Shown piece by piece: positions 10,036-20,884 of a stretch of 64,000 nucleotides of DNA. The notes below the pieces were generated by a model that did not search any database, had not been told where the DNA came from, and was given only the letters and a program-made list of their open reading frames with translations. The position numbers were made by a program, and so were the translations under genes. Within the stretch, counting starts at the first letter, position 1; the number at the start of each line of letters is the position of its first letter. Origin of the DNA: Reticulascus tulasneorum (Eukaryota > Ascomycota > Sordariomycetes > Glomerellales > Reticulascaceae); NCBI GenBank assembly GCA_001557505.1, contig LSAX01000007.1:1-64000 (forward strand), given 5' to 3'.

Positions 10036-11273
10036 TTTTGGATGTGTTGCAGTATTGGCTAATGACGCAACTTGGTGATTCTGCTCGACTGCATTTACCG
10101 TCTGATTGGTGTCTGGTGGATTTGTCGAGCGTGTTATCCAGCTTGCAGAAGCATTCTGAATAGAACTGGGGTCGACGACCTCAGCCTTGTTTAAGCTACT
10201 AAGGCTAAGCTGTGCGAATCTGTCAATTTCCAAGCGTTGCGACCCAATCCAATTATGCTCTAGGCATTGGGCTGTAGTCATGCGGTCCTTAGGGAGAATC
10301 GTTATGAGACGCTCAATAAAGTCTCGCCCGTCATTTCCGAGATGCGAAGGGAGCCTGTCGGATGGAAATTTCCGGTTTCCACTGTAGAATTCCACAAACT
10401 CCCATTGCGAGAAGGCAGCCCGGCCGGATAGCATTTGGAATGCGGTTTCCCCCAAGGCCCACATATCCGCTGCTTTGAATTCTTGGATACCCTTTGGTCT
10501 AGATCCAAACCCGCGGAGTTCTGGTGCCATGAACCCGGGTGTGCCTCTGATCATCGTTGTCGGTTCGGCGGCCTCTTTTGCTCTTTTACTTATTCCAAAA
10601 TCAGCAAGTACGATCCACCACTTCTCGCCTGGGGGTTTCGATTTAATGAGAAGATTCTATATGGGTCAGTTGAAAGTATTAGAATAAGATATGATACTTA
10701 CTCCAGGTTTTAAATCTCTATGGGCGAACTCATTGGCGTGCATGTGGTGAAGACCTTCTAAAATCTGATGTGTCAAGTCTTGGGCTTCAGGAACAGGTAT
10801 TGAGCCATGCTCGGCGAGGTAGTGTTGGAGATCGCCATGACAGCAGTACTCCATAACGATAGAGATGGAGGCAGGGCCATCAAACCATCCGAACGATTCT
10901 ACAAACCAAGTACGATACTGTACTTGATTATCAGTGTATGAATCTCCATGATTGATCAACTTACTCGACGATGGGAGAATCTTATGATAGTCTCTAATTC
11001 TCTTGTAAAGTCTGATGAATCTCGTCCCGCAGGATCTGATAGCTTCCTTATAGTCTTTACAGCGCGTAGCGCATCTTTGTTTTCCCCATCAACGCATCTC
11101 TCAAGATGCACCTGTCCAAACCCGCCACTTCCAATTGTGCGTTCCCGCCTCCAGTATTCTTTTCGGAGTATTCGACCATCTCTCTCTGTTCGTTCGACAG
11201 AAGTATGGATGGTGTAGCCGTCCTCGAGTTGTGTTTGGAGTCTCGCGTCCTGAACTGAATCGGGCAGAGGCAT
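9037..11273 (-). CDS. Protein kinase-WD40 fusion with in-frame TAG in repeat 4
   Basis: Three exons on the minus strand: 11273-10965, 10917-10702 and 10656-9037. The introns are 47 and 45 bp, with GTAAGT donors and CTGAT/CTGAC branch sites, and join in frame. The kinase domain has GSGGFGQV (glycine loop), AVKTIRK (VAIK lysine), HRDLKPG split from NLL by intron 2, LADFGISK (DFG) and GTPGFMAPE (APE), so it looks catalytically complete. It is followed by a linker and eight near-identical 42-residue WD40 repeats. At 9648-9646 a TAG replaces the CAG seen in sister repeats, so translation would end at about 511 residues after three repeats instead of about 714. The frame is intact on both sides. 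WD arrays of this kind in fungal NWD genes are recognition domains and known RIP targets. It may act as a truncated protein, a pseudogene or a recently mutated allele. Confidence 0.85.
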
Positions 11274-12419
11274 AGTCGAAGTCCGGAAAGCAAACAGCGT
11301 TCTTGCGAGAGGTGCAAATAGGCGTGGTGTAAGAGTCTCCTCGTATCTACGTGTTAGCAGCTTCAGGAATGAGAATAAAGCAGGTTAATTTGCGGAACTG
11401 ATTGTTGGAAGGGGAGACCATTCTGATGAGGCTGCGGCTGAACGGTTAAGCGTCGAAAGCGCTTGGAACGCTCGACAGAGGCACGTGACTGGACATATCA
11501 TAACGGCCCAATCGTTGCGTTTGGAGTCGGGCTGACCAAGTCACCAGATCATTGGTCGTTCTAACTCTGGAACCAGGTTGACGGGTTCTCTCAGCGTGGT
11601 AATCCACGTATTTGGAAAATGGATATTTATCGCCACGCCTGTTCTTACAACCGGAGTCATACAGCCAACCAACTAAGGAACATAGAGAACAGATCTACGT
11701 TGGAGAATTCAGTTAGATTTGGCCGTCTAGGAGCGTTGTTTACTTTGTTCATCCTGAGCGATCGGTGCGGATATGTGTATTAACCACACAAACAGCTGTA
11801 CCACCCACTACTTGGCAAAACAGTTGAATGTGTACGTCAGTTGGTCTGATCAAATGGTCCCCAGTCACAAGGAACTTGCTTTCGAAGGCTGGTGAGCGCG
11901 TGCGGGCGTTGCTATGTGCGAGATGAGGACGCTGTGTACGCGATGTCACACCCAGTGGCTTATTGCTCCATGAGCGTCATATGTATACGAGTAGGAAATA
12001 AATCGAATTGAGAAATCAAAGATGTCTGAATTCATAAATCCGATGCTAGTGATGCGAGCTGCTGCTTGGCGTATCGATATCGTGATGTATGCCGCCAGAA
12101 TCACGCTACGAAACCGAGGAAATTACCCATGGACGCTACGATACGATACACACGTAACCCTACTTCAATCGTATGAGCCTTTGGCGTCGATGAACAATAT
12201 CCGAGCAGCTGTTAAGGATACCCAACTATGAAGAGGTTGCTCAGTGGACGTAATCTCTAACACCGGCAATTTCGTCTTCCGTCAACTTGGAAAGATGGAG
12301 AGGCGTTCAGGTGTTGATAACACGCAACCACCTAGCGTCTGCAGCCTGAATGCCATTATGCTCAAGCTTAACTAGATAGAAATATCTCCCAACTGAATCA
12401 AGACCTAGAACAGTTCAGC
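11274..12419. other. Intergenic, no gene recognised
   Basis: About 1.1 kb upstream of the kinase-WD40 gene. A 69-codon ORF at 12022-12231 on the plus strand shows no family features. Nothing else is supported; it should hold the kinase-WD40 promoter. Confidence 0.4.
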
Positions 12420-14020
12420 TCATGTTAAATCCTGACGAATTCTGAGTAATACCTTCTTAATATATCTCATTGCAACTAGGATTCCATCTTCGTCTTGAAA
12501 CTCCGATGGGTCATTAAAGTCCTCGTTGCCTTCGTCTAAGCAGGTGAGACAAGTCTGCACAACCTTTGCATACTTGCTCCCCATTTTGCGGGGCAAGTCT
12601 TCCCTCGCTAGCGTGACTAAGCTCTCCTTGACACTGTTCGAGTATTCGACGTTGCTACTAGGCACTTCAGAGTCAAAGTTGTAACTCGTTGATGGAACCG
12701 GCTCCGAAGGGTTCGCATATATGACGAAAGAACTCCACAACCCAATCTCTAGTAAGCAGACCCCGAGGCTGTAGATGTCATGCTGCATAACGTACGACTC
12801 CTGGAGCTTCGCACCTTGGCGTTGAGGATGTCGATAGAGGTTCTTTTCCCAATTCGTGTCTCCGGACAACCGGGTTTGATCGTCCTCTCGACGAATTCTT
12901 TCAAATCCAAGAAGGAAAGCAGAACCCAACACCGACTCGCGGTCACGAAAGACTATGATGTTTTCCGGCCGTATAGACTTGTGGACCATCCCGAATGTAT
13001 GGACAGAGCATACAGCTCGCGCTAGTTGTGCCGCCATTCGAAACCTCTCCGATAACGAATGACAAGAGTTTCCCGTCATGAGTTTTGCTCGCAGGCTTTC
13101 CGGATCGGACATGTCTTCTGGCATCCGAAACACCAAATTCATCTCTTGTTTCTTCTCCAGGTGGACGGCCCCAAAACAAGTCAAGAGACTAAATGTCAAT
13201 GGGTTTGCATTCCTAAGCTTCACCGCCAAATCACGCGTAACCTTTGGCGAAAGGTCGAGGACCGAATCTAAAAGTCTCCACCTTCCCTCAATCTGTACCA
13301 GTTTTACTGAGCTGAACGCAATTTCGATAACCGTGGCTGAATAGACTTCTTCTGGCGGGAGGAATACTCGGGCAGAGCTGGCTCTCAGCAACGGGTCTCG
13401 AACGGCCATTGCTTCTCTGACCACGCTGCTTCCCTCGTTGGGATTGTCTTTCTTGGCAACGTGGAGCGCCGTGTTGAATTGGTGGGATTGAGCCTTCATC
13501 GTGACGAGCCAGAGAGGCGTGAATGATAGTTGCTGCCATGACTCTACTTCTTCGATGGCCCTGTCTAGCTGATCTTTCTGTATGACATATTTTGACCGTT
13601 CTCTTTTGGACATGTTGAGGTCCGCGGGGAAAGTGCGGGCAGGTGACGTTGGAAGCTGATAGCGAACAAGGCTTTTCAGTTTAGCCTCTGCCACTCCGAG
13701 TTTACTCGTGAGGGTTTGTAGCACCTCATCCTGGACGTCTCGGCCGTCTTCATCGAGAGTGTCCCGAATTTGGCGAACGAGTTCGAGTTGCAACCTCATC
13801 GCCACGCAGTTGCTTCGAAGTCGCGTGCCTCGCTCGCTGACCTCCTTGTCGGCATTTCGGAAGGCAGAGCAGGCATCAATAACAGCCTTACAGGCCCTTC
13901 ATGCGAATCAGCAGGTGAACACCGAACAATAGCCTAGCCATCGGAAGAGATGGGTGCTCACTTTATAGCGATATCAACTGCGGCTACTGCCCCAACGATA
14001 CCCAAGCCGAGCTCGGCCAT
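12420..14020 (-). CDS. HeLo-like helical domain plus pseudokinase
   Basis: Two exons: 14020-13962 and 13896-12420. The 65-bp intron (GTGAGC donor, CTGAT branch, AAG acceptor) joins the frame to give 511 residues. The N-terminus is hydrophobic and Gly/Ala-rich (MAELGLGIVGAVAAVD), followed by amphipathic helices. That is the look of fungal HeLo-type cell-death domains; this assignment is inferred. From about residue 200 there is a kinase fold with degraded motifs: HRDLKPEN is HKSIRPENI, DFG is replaced by LLGFER, and the F-helix box is DIYSLGVCLLE. The catalytic Asp and the metal-binding Asp are absent, so it should be a pseudokinase. It lies 1.15 kb upstream of the kinase-WD40 gene on the same strand. 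The upstream exon rests on splice-site reading only. Confidence 0.8.
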
Positions 14021-15196
14021 TGGCACAGCTCGATATGAATGATTGGCTCGACAGCGCAATGATCAGCCTGTGCATACCTTACCGTACCATATCGTCATGC
14101 TGAGCCAGTCAGCATGAATAGAGAGGAGATGAGGTTGTCTCGATTTGAGGCCACACAACCGGGACGGTGGTATCAGGAGGCGGCCAACCGGGAACCGCGG
14201 CACGTATGGCAGGGCACAATCGACGTGCTTGACAAGGTCGATGAGGTTCCGTTCTGGTTACTCCTGCTGGGAAGCCACCCAGCCTCATGAATGAGCCGTA
14301 AGGCTTGAAAGTATGAATTATGCCTTGTTGCCTCAGGCATAGACGCATGTAGAAATGGTATGTAGCGGATGATTTGACATGCGCATAGCCTTGCAAAGCC
14401 CTCAGCACTACGGATATACCTTTCAGCACAACCCCTCACCACCGCTCACCACTCCAATTCCTTGATCGAGATCTTTGGGTCTACACCAGCAAGCAGTGTC
14501 CTCGGCTGCGTTGACGTGCTTATGCAGCGTGCGATTGCGATGTCTATGAAGAACAGGACCCTGTGCTGCATATATTCATAGCTGCTAAGTACACTCTCCA
14601 ACGCCGTAAAAACACACTGCGTAAGCGTGATAGCGGCTTGGCGTCTAGTGACGTCTACCTTGTACCAAGAATTTAAAGTACAGCCACCCGAAAATACAAG
14701 TGACTGTATCTAATCTGGCGACCTCAACACCGGCAGCAGATCAAACGTATTATTGGGATACATTTTCACACCAGAAACTGACGTTTGGGACGACCCTGCA
14801 GGCAACGCCCGCCAGTGAAGAGGGGCACGATAGATGCCCCAGAGCTTGAAGCTCGATACTGAGGGTGATGATACCTGGTTAAATAGTAACATCCCAAACT
14901 CACTTTTCAGTGTAAAGTCTTGTCCCATCTTTAGGATAGTGTTTCTCTCCAAAATAACAGGTTTGGGATAGAGCATCCCAAACGTTGATCCCAGGCGTAG
15001 GATTTTGTCTCATCGTTGGGTTGCATTTACAGGCTTGAGGAGGGCCTGACCTTCTGTATCGTGACAATGCAACAGCGCTGATTGTGCGGTGCAGCTGCCC
15101 CGCACCGCCCGGATGGGCAACGAAATCATGGATGTGCAGAGTGCAAGATGCAGTAACAGACGTGCAAATATTGACCTTCACACAATGCATGTCAGC
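14021..15196. other. Intergenic with hairpin-containing dispersed repeat
   Basis: No gene recognised. At 14961-14983 there is a perfect inverted repeat, GTTTGGGA, a 7-base loop, then TCCCAAAC. The sequence from 14970 to 15028 matches 8653-8711, starting with an identical AGAGCATCCCAAAC and continuing with diverged similarity to a shared TTGCATT/ATGCATT end. ORFs at 14109-14442 have no protein-like features. Confidence 0.5.
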
Positions 15197-17134
15197 TTAT
15201 GCGAGGTCAGAACTGCTACCAATCTTCCTAAATGGGTTCTCCGCTCCTTCAGCACCCGCGACGTAGTCCTGCACTGCCGTCATGATAGCCGGCTCCATCA
15301 TGTCCAAGCGGTCCAACATGGAATCCAGCGCATTTTCATCCTCTCCCAGGCTATCAATTATCCCCCCTTCCACCTGGTCAAATTCGCCCCCCGCGAGGCT
15401 CGCGAATTCGACTTCGCATCTCCCTTCCCGGCATCTAGTTGCGAACCTTTCTCGCAATGCATCCAGTATGCCCGCCCAGCTCCCACTTAGCAAGTGTATG
15501 CTGCACAGGTAGATCCGGTCCAACGTGTAGCCCAGTGCGTTGCAGAGGTTCTCGAGCTCCCCATGGTGCAGTGAGATGTTCATGATGGTGGCCCGTTTCA
15601 TACGCGGCCATTGTGCAGCGCCGAAAACCGAGCCCATCCGGTACAAGTGATTTCCCTGACCTCCGCTGGTGATGCCGAAGGCCCACATGCTGAGGCTCAT
15701 ATCCTCGAGGCATTGGCCCGACAGCACGGCGCCGAGATATGTTTCAATGTAGTCTTGCTCATCCGCCCGGATGCTATCGTACCGGAGGGGCTTGGTATTC
15801 ATGCTCCCGTTTCCAAATCGCAGCACCTCAAGCTGCTGGCACGCCGCGCGAAGGTCGGCCCAGTCCGGTCGATCTGTGCGGCCAGGACAGAGGGCGGAAT
15901 AAGCCTTCGTGACGGGGAAGCAGTCGATACGCATTTCTCGCAGGACTGCTCCCGCCTTATGGATGGCGATCGGTAGCTCCGAGAGCAACTTTGCAGGCAA
16001 AAGCTCGTCCCCTAGTTCCTCGACTACCCCCCAGCCGCACGGCGCTAGCATCGATCGAGAGAGCTCCGCTGTATCAGACAGGATAAGAGTTGGGTCCTCC
16101 GAGGGCGGGGCGCCATATGTCTTGTCAATGAAGTTTAGGGAGCCTGAGTGTGCCATCCGAGACATTGCCGACGCAAGGACGCGTATGAAAGACCCATCGG
16201 TAAGCAGGCGGAGCTGTTCGTCGTACTTTTGCCGGTACGCATCATGGCCCCGGTGGAGAATCCGCTGATACTCAAGCTTCCTTGCATCTGTGGGCTCCTC
16301 GGCCGTCGGGTCCAAACAAGCATGCCACGCGCGGGCGATGGACGAGTAATTATCCATGGCTTTTCTGTACTCGGCGAGCGGTAGCGGGCAGACGTCCTCG
16401 TCGTCCTCGTCGCAGCCGTCGAGAAGCCAGGTCTCGGCGTAGTAGTCGCACTTGCGATTTGACCTCCCCAGCTCTTGGAGTTGGTAGTCCTTGAATCGTC
16501 CCAGATCCATAGCGAATTCCTTCGCATAGCAGGAGAGATCGAGCTCGACACCGCGGACGCCCGCAGCAATGGCCGGGGACCTGGAAATCTCGTTGGCAAG
16601 ATCGAGGGATGCCTGGTCAAGCCGCACGTGCATGATCGGGATTAGGAGCGGCGACGCCAGCTCGCAAAAGCGCCGACATGCGAGGCGCGCATTGCGGATG
16701 GCCAGGCGGCGGCCATCGCTGTTGGCGGGGTCTCTGCGATACGGCCAGACGGTCTTGCCATGGACGTTCGCGTCGAAATGTTGAAAATGGTCGAAAATGA
16801 AGCGGAGAATATCTGCGGGGAGATCAAGCATGTTAATCGGCTGGTTGTGTTGGCCTGGGGGTTCCGTCGCCCCGGCACGCAGCGCCGCGGCCTGTCTATC
16901 AACGTCCTGGACGGCCCCGAGTTGGGGATTACGAGAGCCGTGACGGGACCTGGCGACTTCTATCCCGTTTATTTCTTCACTGCTGCTGTGGTTGCTGTTC
17001 CGCCCCGGCACGAGAGAGTCGCGGGGGCGATCAAGCTCTTCGGGGACCAACTCAAGACTGCGGGACATCACGTCAGGCCGCTCCTTAGGAGGGACTTCAG
17101 AAGCATGCTGCTCTGGAAAATGCCACGTTGCCAT
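15197..17134 (-). CDS. F-box protein
   Basis: A single exon of 645 residues. I place the start at the ATG at 17134 (MATWHF) because the open frame further upstream begins with a non-ATG codon. Residues about 1-95 are low-complexity. An F-box follows (NMLDLPADILRFIFDHF, then RLACRRFCELASPLLIPIM), typical of fungal F-box proteins that bind Skp1 in SCF ubiquitin ligases. The rest is a long alpha-helical region ending in an acidic segment, with no leucine-rich repeats I can recognise. The substrate is unknown. Confidence 0.8.
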   Translation of the reverse strand: MATWHFPEQHASEVPPKERPDVMSRSLELVPEELDRPRDSLVPGRNSNHSSSEEINGIEVARSRHGSRNPQLGAVQDVDRQAAALRAGATEPPGQHNQPINMLDLPADILRFIFDHFQHFDANVHGKTVWPYRRDPANSDGRRLAIRNARLACRRFCELASPLLIPIMHVRLDQASLDLANEISRSPAIAAGVRGVELDLSCYAKEFAMDLGRFKDYQLQELGRSNRKCDYYAETWLLDGCDEDDEDVCPLPLAEYRKAMDNYSSIARAWHACLDPTAEEPTDARKLEYQRILHRGHDAYRQKYDEQLRLLTDGSFIRVLASAMSRMAHSGSLNFIDKTYGAPPSEDPTLILSDTAELSRSMLAPCGWGVVEELGDELLPAKLLSELPIAIHKAGAVLREMRIDCFPVTKAYSALCPGRTDRPDWADLRAACQQLEVLRFGNGSMNTKPLRYDSIRADEQDYIETYLGAVLSGQCLEDMSLSMWAFGITSGGQGNHLYRMGSVFGAAQWPRMKRATIMNISLHHGELENLCNALGYTLDRIYLCSIHLLSGSWAGILDALRERFATRCREGRCEVEFASLAGGEFDQVEGGIIDSLGEDENALDSMLDRLDMMEPAIMTAVQDYVAGAEGAENPFRKIGSSSDLA

Positions 17135-17651
17135 GGTGAATGGAGCGTGCTGAGTAGTTGATGAACGCTGGTTGACCGAGGTGGGGAGGGAGGGATGGGA
17201 AGAGTAACGAAGCATTTGCCAAACTGACAATAGAAATGCGGTCAACTGTAGGTCTAAAATATTACCTGAAGAGGAAATGATTATTTAAGGAGTCTTACTG
17301 CCGAAAGTAAGAAGCTTATTTACAATGTGGAGATCGAGCCTATTAGCAATTCAAAGAAGCCGGCGCTCTCCCCACAGCATTAACGTAGTGTCTGAGTGTT
17401 CGGCGTCTAATAATACAGCCCTACAGGCGGCCGTGGGGCGTGATGGTACCGCGCATCTCTGTGGAGAGAACTTGTGGATGTAGCGCGCGAAGGACTGGCA
17501 ACGAGCCTCGATAGTGGATGTTCCCCACACTGAAGTAGCAATGCATTTGATCTAAATACTTGTCTGGAGCAACCCGCATCGCTTTATATACTGCTGCGGT
17601 AGAGGTCACCCGTGTTGCGTCTATCTGTGTGCTAAAGCTTGACTGCACTAA
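17135..17651. other. Upstream region of the F-box gene
   Basis: About 500 bases without a gene. It presumably carries the F-box promoter. It ends in TAA at 17649-17651, which is one copy of the target duplication of the adjoining MITE. Confidence 0.4.
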
Positions 17652-18153
17652 GGGCCTGATCCGTTCGAGGAATCAAACCCAAAACCAAAACCAAAAGGAG
17701 ACTTCTTGATGTTATAATTAGTGGGGTAGTCGTTTGTACCGACAAGGGGTTTATAAAGAGCTGAGGGGAGGCTGACTTTCGGTTCATTCTGCTGATTTTA
17801 CAGATATCAAACCCAAAATCAAAATGAAGAATATAAGTCTTATTATGGAAATTAGTGGGTAAATTTTAGTGGATTTATAGTATCTACAAAAAGGTACTGA
17901 GAGGTAGGGGGGTTTAGAAAGGTAAAAGAGAAGAGTTAATGTGCATTTAACCTTACTAAGCCGTGCTTATGTAGCCTGGCAAGCCTGGTTACTTACCCAT
18001 GTTTCCCTTTTTTTCTTACTGATTAGGAAATTGTACTCTGTTTTCACTTATACGTGACGTCTAAAAACAATTATTAACGTATTATGTAAGCTTAAATTGT
18101 TTTTCAGCGCTTTTAGCTTTGGTTTGGTTTGATTCCTCGAGTGGATCAGGCCC
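17652..18153. mobile_element. PIF/Harbinger-type MITE
   Basis: A 502-bp AT-rich, non-coding element with terminal inverted repeats of about 35-40 bp. The left end starts GGGCCTGATCC at 17652 and the right end is GGATCAGGCCC at 18143-18153. The next bases also match inversely (TCGAGGAATCAAACC). It is flanked by a 3-bp direct duplication TAA at 17649-17651 and 18154-18156. GG-starting inverted repeats with a TWA target duplication are the PIF/Harbinger pattern. Near 17806 there is an imperfect internal copy of the subterminal ATCAAACCCAAAA sequence. No transposase is encoded, so it would depend on one elsewhere. Confidence 0.85.
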
Positions 18154-18182
18154 TAATAGCTTACATCCGGTTCCATCCCTGA

Positions 18183-19357
18183 TCAAACACCAATAATGCT
18201 CACGCAAACATTTACAGCAAGCCACAGGCCGGTGCAAGCTGTGCCACCGACGCCCGTGTTCCAGGTTGCGAATTGTGCCAGCGTGATCTTGTTCTTGGTG
18301 ACAATGGTCTGGCAGGTATCGCCGCTCTTCACCAGATAGAAGGCATCGCAGTTGCTCACCATTCCGGGTTGAGTGGGCGAGGGCGTCGCGATGCCGTTGC
18401 CGGGGGTGGTGAGCGAGGGCGTATGGCCGATGATGCTAACGCAGACGTACACGCTGCCCCACAGCCCGGAGCAGTCTGCCCCCACCCCGGTGTTCCAGGC
18501 GGTGAACTGCGCGAAGGTGATTCTGTTGCTGTCGGCAATGGCCTGGCAGGAGTCACCCCTCTTCACAAAGTAGAAAGCGTCGCAGTTGGATACCATTCCG
18601 GGCTGGATAGGGGTAGGTGTGGTGATGCCGTTGGGCGGGCTCGTCGTCGTAGGCTTGGCTGTCGCGGTCGTGGGTGTGTGGCCGATGATGCTCACGCAGA
18701 CATAGACTTCCGCCCAGAGGCCGGAGCAGTCTCCCCCCGCCCCGGTGTTCCAGGTGGTGAACTGCCCCAAGGTGATTCCGCTCTTGTCGGCGATGGTCTG
18801 GCAGGAGTCGCCCGTCTTCACAAAGTAGAAAGCGTCGCAGTTGCCCACCATTCCCGGCTGGTTCGGGGTTGGAGTCGGGATGCCATTGCTTGTTGTGGTG
18901 GTTGCCGGCGCCGCCGTGGTCCGGGTCGACGTGACCGAGGTCTGAATTGCAGACGAGCTTGTCGGCGCTGTCTTCGGGGCCTCCACGCAGTACGAGTTAC
19001 CGGTCTTAATGCCGCTGCAGTCCTCCTTGACAGACGGGTTCTGGACGCGGGTTAGCACTGACTGTGCGAAAGCAGACACCGCAGTGGGCGGGCGGGCTGT
19101 CTGGTAGCGCGAATATGTTGGGGAGTCATGGCTGCGGGGGCTCGTCAACTACTTACCCAAGCAACAAATTCGGCGTGCGTGATGCCCCAGAAGCTCTCGA
19201 ACCACTCGCAGGTATCGCCGGGGAACGCAGTATCGAACCAGGTGCAGTCGGGGTTGGTGTCTGGCTCGAACGGCCCGGTCTGGCGCTTGGTCCCCGCAAC
19301 GGCGGCGGAGGAGCTGCCGACGAGGGCCAAAACAAGCAGTGAGGCTACAGGTTTCAT
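18183..19357 (-). CDS. Secreted four-LysM protein
   Basis: Two exons: 19357-19157 and 19040-18183. The 116-bp intron has a GTAAGT donor, CTAAC branch and CAG acceptor and gives 352 residues. I start at the ATG at 19357 because it begins a clear signal peptide (MKPVASLLVLALVGSSSAAVA). Four LysM modules follow: one split by the intron (CTWFDTAFPGDTC to YCVE), then three near-identical ones of the type NCDAFYFVKTGDSCQ to VYVCVSIIG, separated by Thr/Pro-rich linkers. LysM domains bind chitin oligomers. Secreted LysM proteins without an enzyme domain act in host-immunity evasion or protection of the fungal wall. It sits 3.7 kb from a LysM-chitinase gene, a pairing known for subgroup C chitinases. 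Confidence 0.92.
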
Positions 19358-20884
19358 GTTGCGCGACGCGGGAGGATTCAGGCGGTACAAGGAAGAACAA
19401 GAACCGAGCGGCCGACAGGAGTAGTGGAATGAGAATTAAGGCAGTGGTGCTTGCGTGCGAAAACAGTACAATTGGCTGTCGATCAATATATAGACAGGAA
19501 CGAAGGTACGCACAGAGATTGCCCGGGCTGCAAGGCCGGAACAAGTCACTAGGGAGTACCCAGCCTCGAGAACGGAAGGCGGCCTCGATTCCGAATTTCA
19601 ACACCTTGCAAATTGCAGATAGCAGCCGACAAGTGGGCGGCCGCTCTCCACTGCGCGGGCAGCCGCCAGTGCTCACGGCGTGGCGACGCTAACAAAAGGC
19701 CTTGTTGTTGAGTGTCAACGCAGCCATGACTGTGTCTCGACTTGGTTTTCGGAATAGTCTATGGCACGAGGCCAAGGTGTGAGCCCGCAACTCAGCCTTT
19801 ACTATGTAAGTCTGCGCTGAGAATAGTCAGCACTGACAACTTGACCGCGGTCGCGATGCATGTTGGAAAGCTGCAGTTCAAGCAATATTGCCAAAAGCAG
19901 CGCCTAGGGTCGCGAGATTACCACCGGAGTTAAGACGAGCTGGCTGTGCCAGCTCCTGGCATGCCCATATTTTTGGCGAGAACTGCTTGAGGACGTTGGC
20001 TAGCGATTAGTGATTACGCCGCGATTTGCTAATTTGGCGTAAGGAGGCACCGCCCAATGTCGACGCCAGTCCGGGTAGTTTTACAGCATATGCCCTTGTC
20101 CGGCCACTCCTTACACCCATAGCTAGTTTAGGGTCCAAATTTCCAACGTCAGACAGATCACCAATGTAGATGACAGCTAGCATCTCAGCGTAAAACCCCT
20201 GTAGACTGGTGTTGATGCTGTGCCCAGCCCCCACACGGTGTCAGCATAAGCGTAGAATGGGGCCACATCGAATGCCGCCCTCAAGTCGAGCCGTGTCCAA
20301 ATAGCCCCTAGTTAGGCTTGGCTTGCGGGGGTATCAAGGGTCACATCGCCAAGTCCTACATCCAAAGCATTTGATCACCGCTATCAGCGCTGACATGGAC
20401 ATCGACTGGTATTTATCCCACTCCTCTCGAGTAGCAGCAGCCTCTGCACACACCCATGCTTTCCTGGGCCATCCCGCCAGACAGATGACCCACAATGCTA
20501 TACGCAGGGTGCCACAGCCCGATGCAAGAATGAAAACGAGTCTTGGGTCTAGTCTCGCCGGCCGGATCCCTGAGAAAAGGAGAATGTGGGCAGCATGTCT
20601 AAATTGTCCAAGTGAATGGCCGGTGAAGCACTCTTTGTACCCTCCGCTACATATCACGACGCGGCAGGTCAGGTTTGCTAAGAAGTCAAGGCACCTTTGT
20701 CAAGATATATGCAGAACCTTGCATCAATCGGTTAACTAGAGTATGAAAGCAACATGCTTAGCAGTAGATAACAGGCTCTCCGTTTGATGCCCTTGCACCA
20801 CTAGACAACCGAGAACATAGATAGCCATACAACTCCCGGAGATAACAAAGGGTTGCCCGTCCCACGGTCCATGGGATACATTGT
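19358..20884. other. Intergenic, no gene recognised
   Basis: About 1.5 kb between two minus-strand secreted-protein genes. Opposite-strand ORFs of 107-138 codons at 20323-20739 overlap each other and neither has recognisable composition. The stretch just above 19357 should contain the LysM promoter. Confidence 0.4.

Noticed and set aside
20323..20739. 138-codon plus-strand frame and its minus-strand overlap
   Set aside because: Neither has recognisable composition or splice partners.
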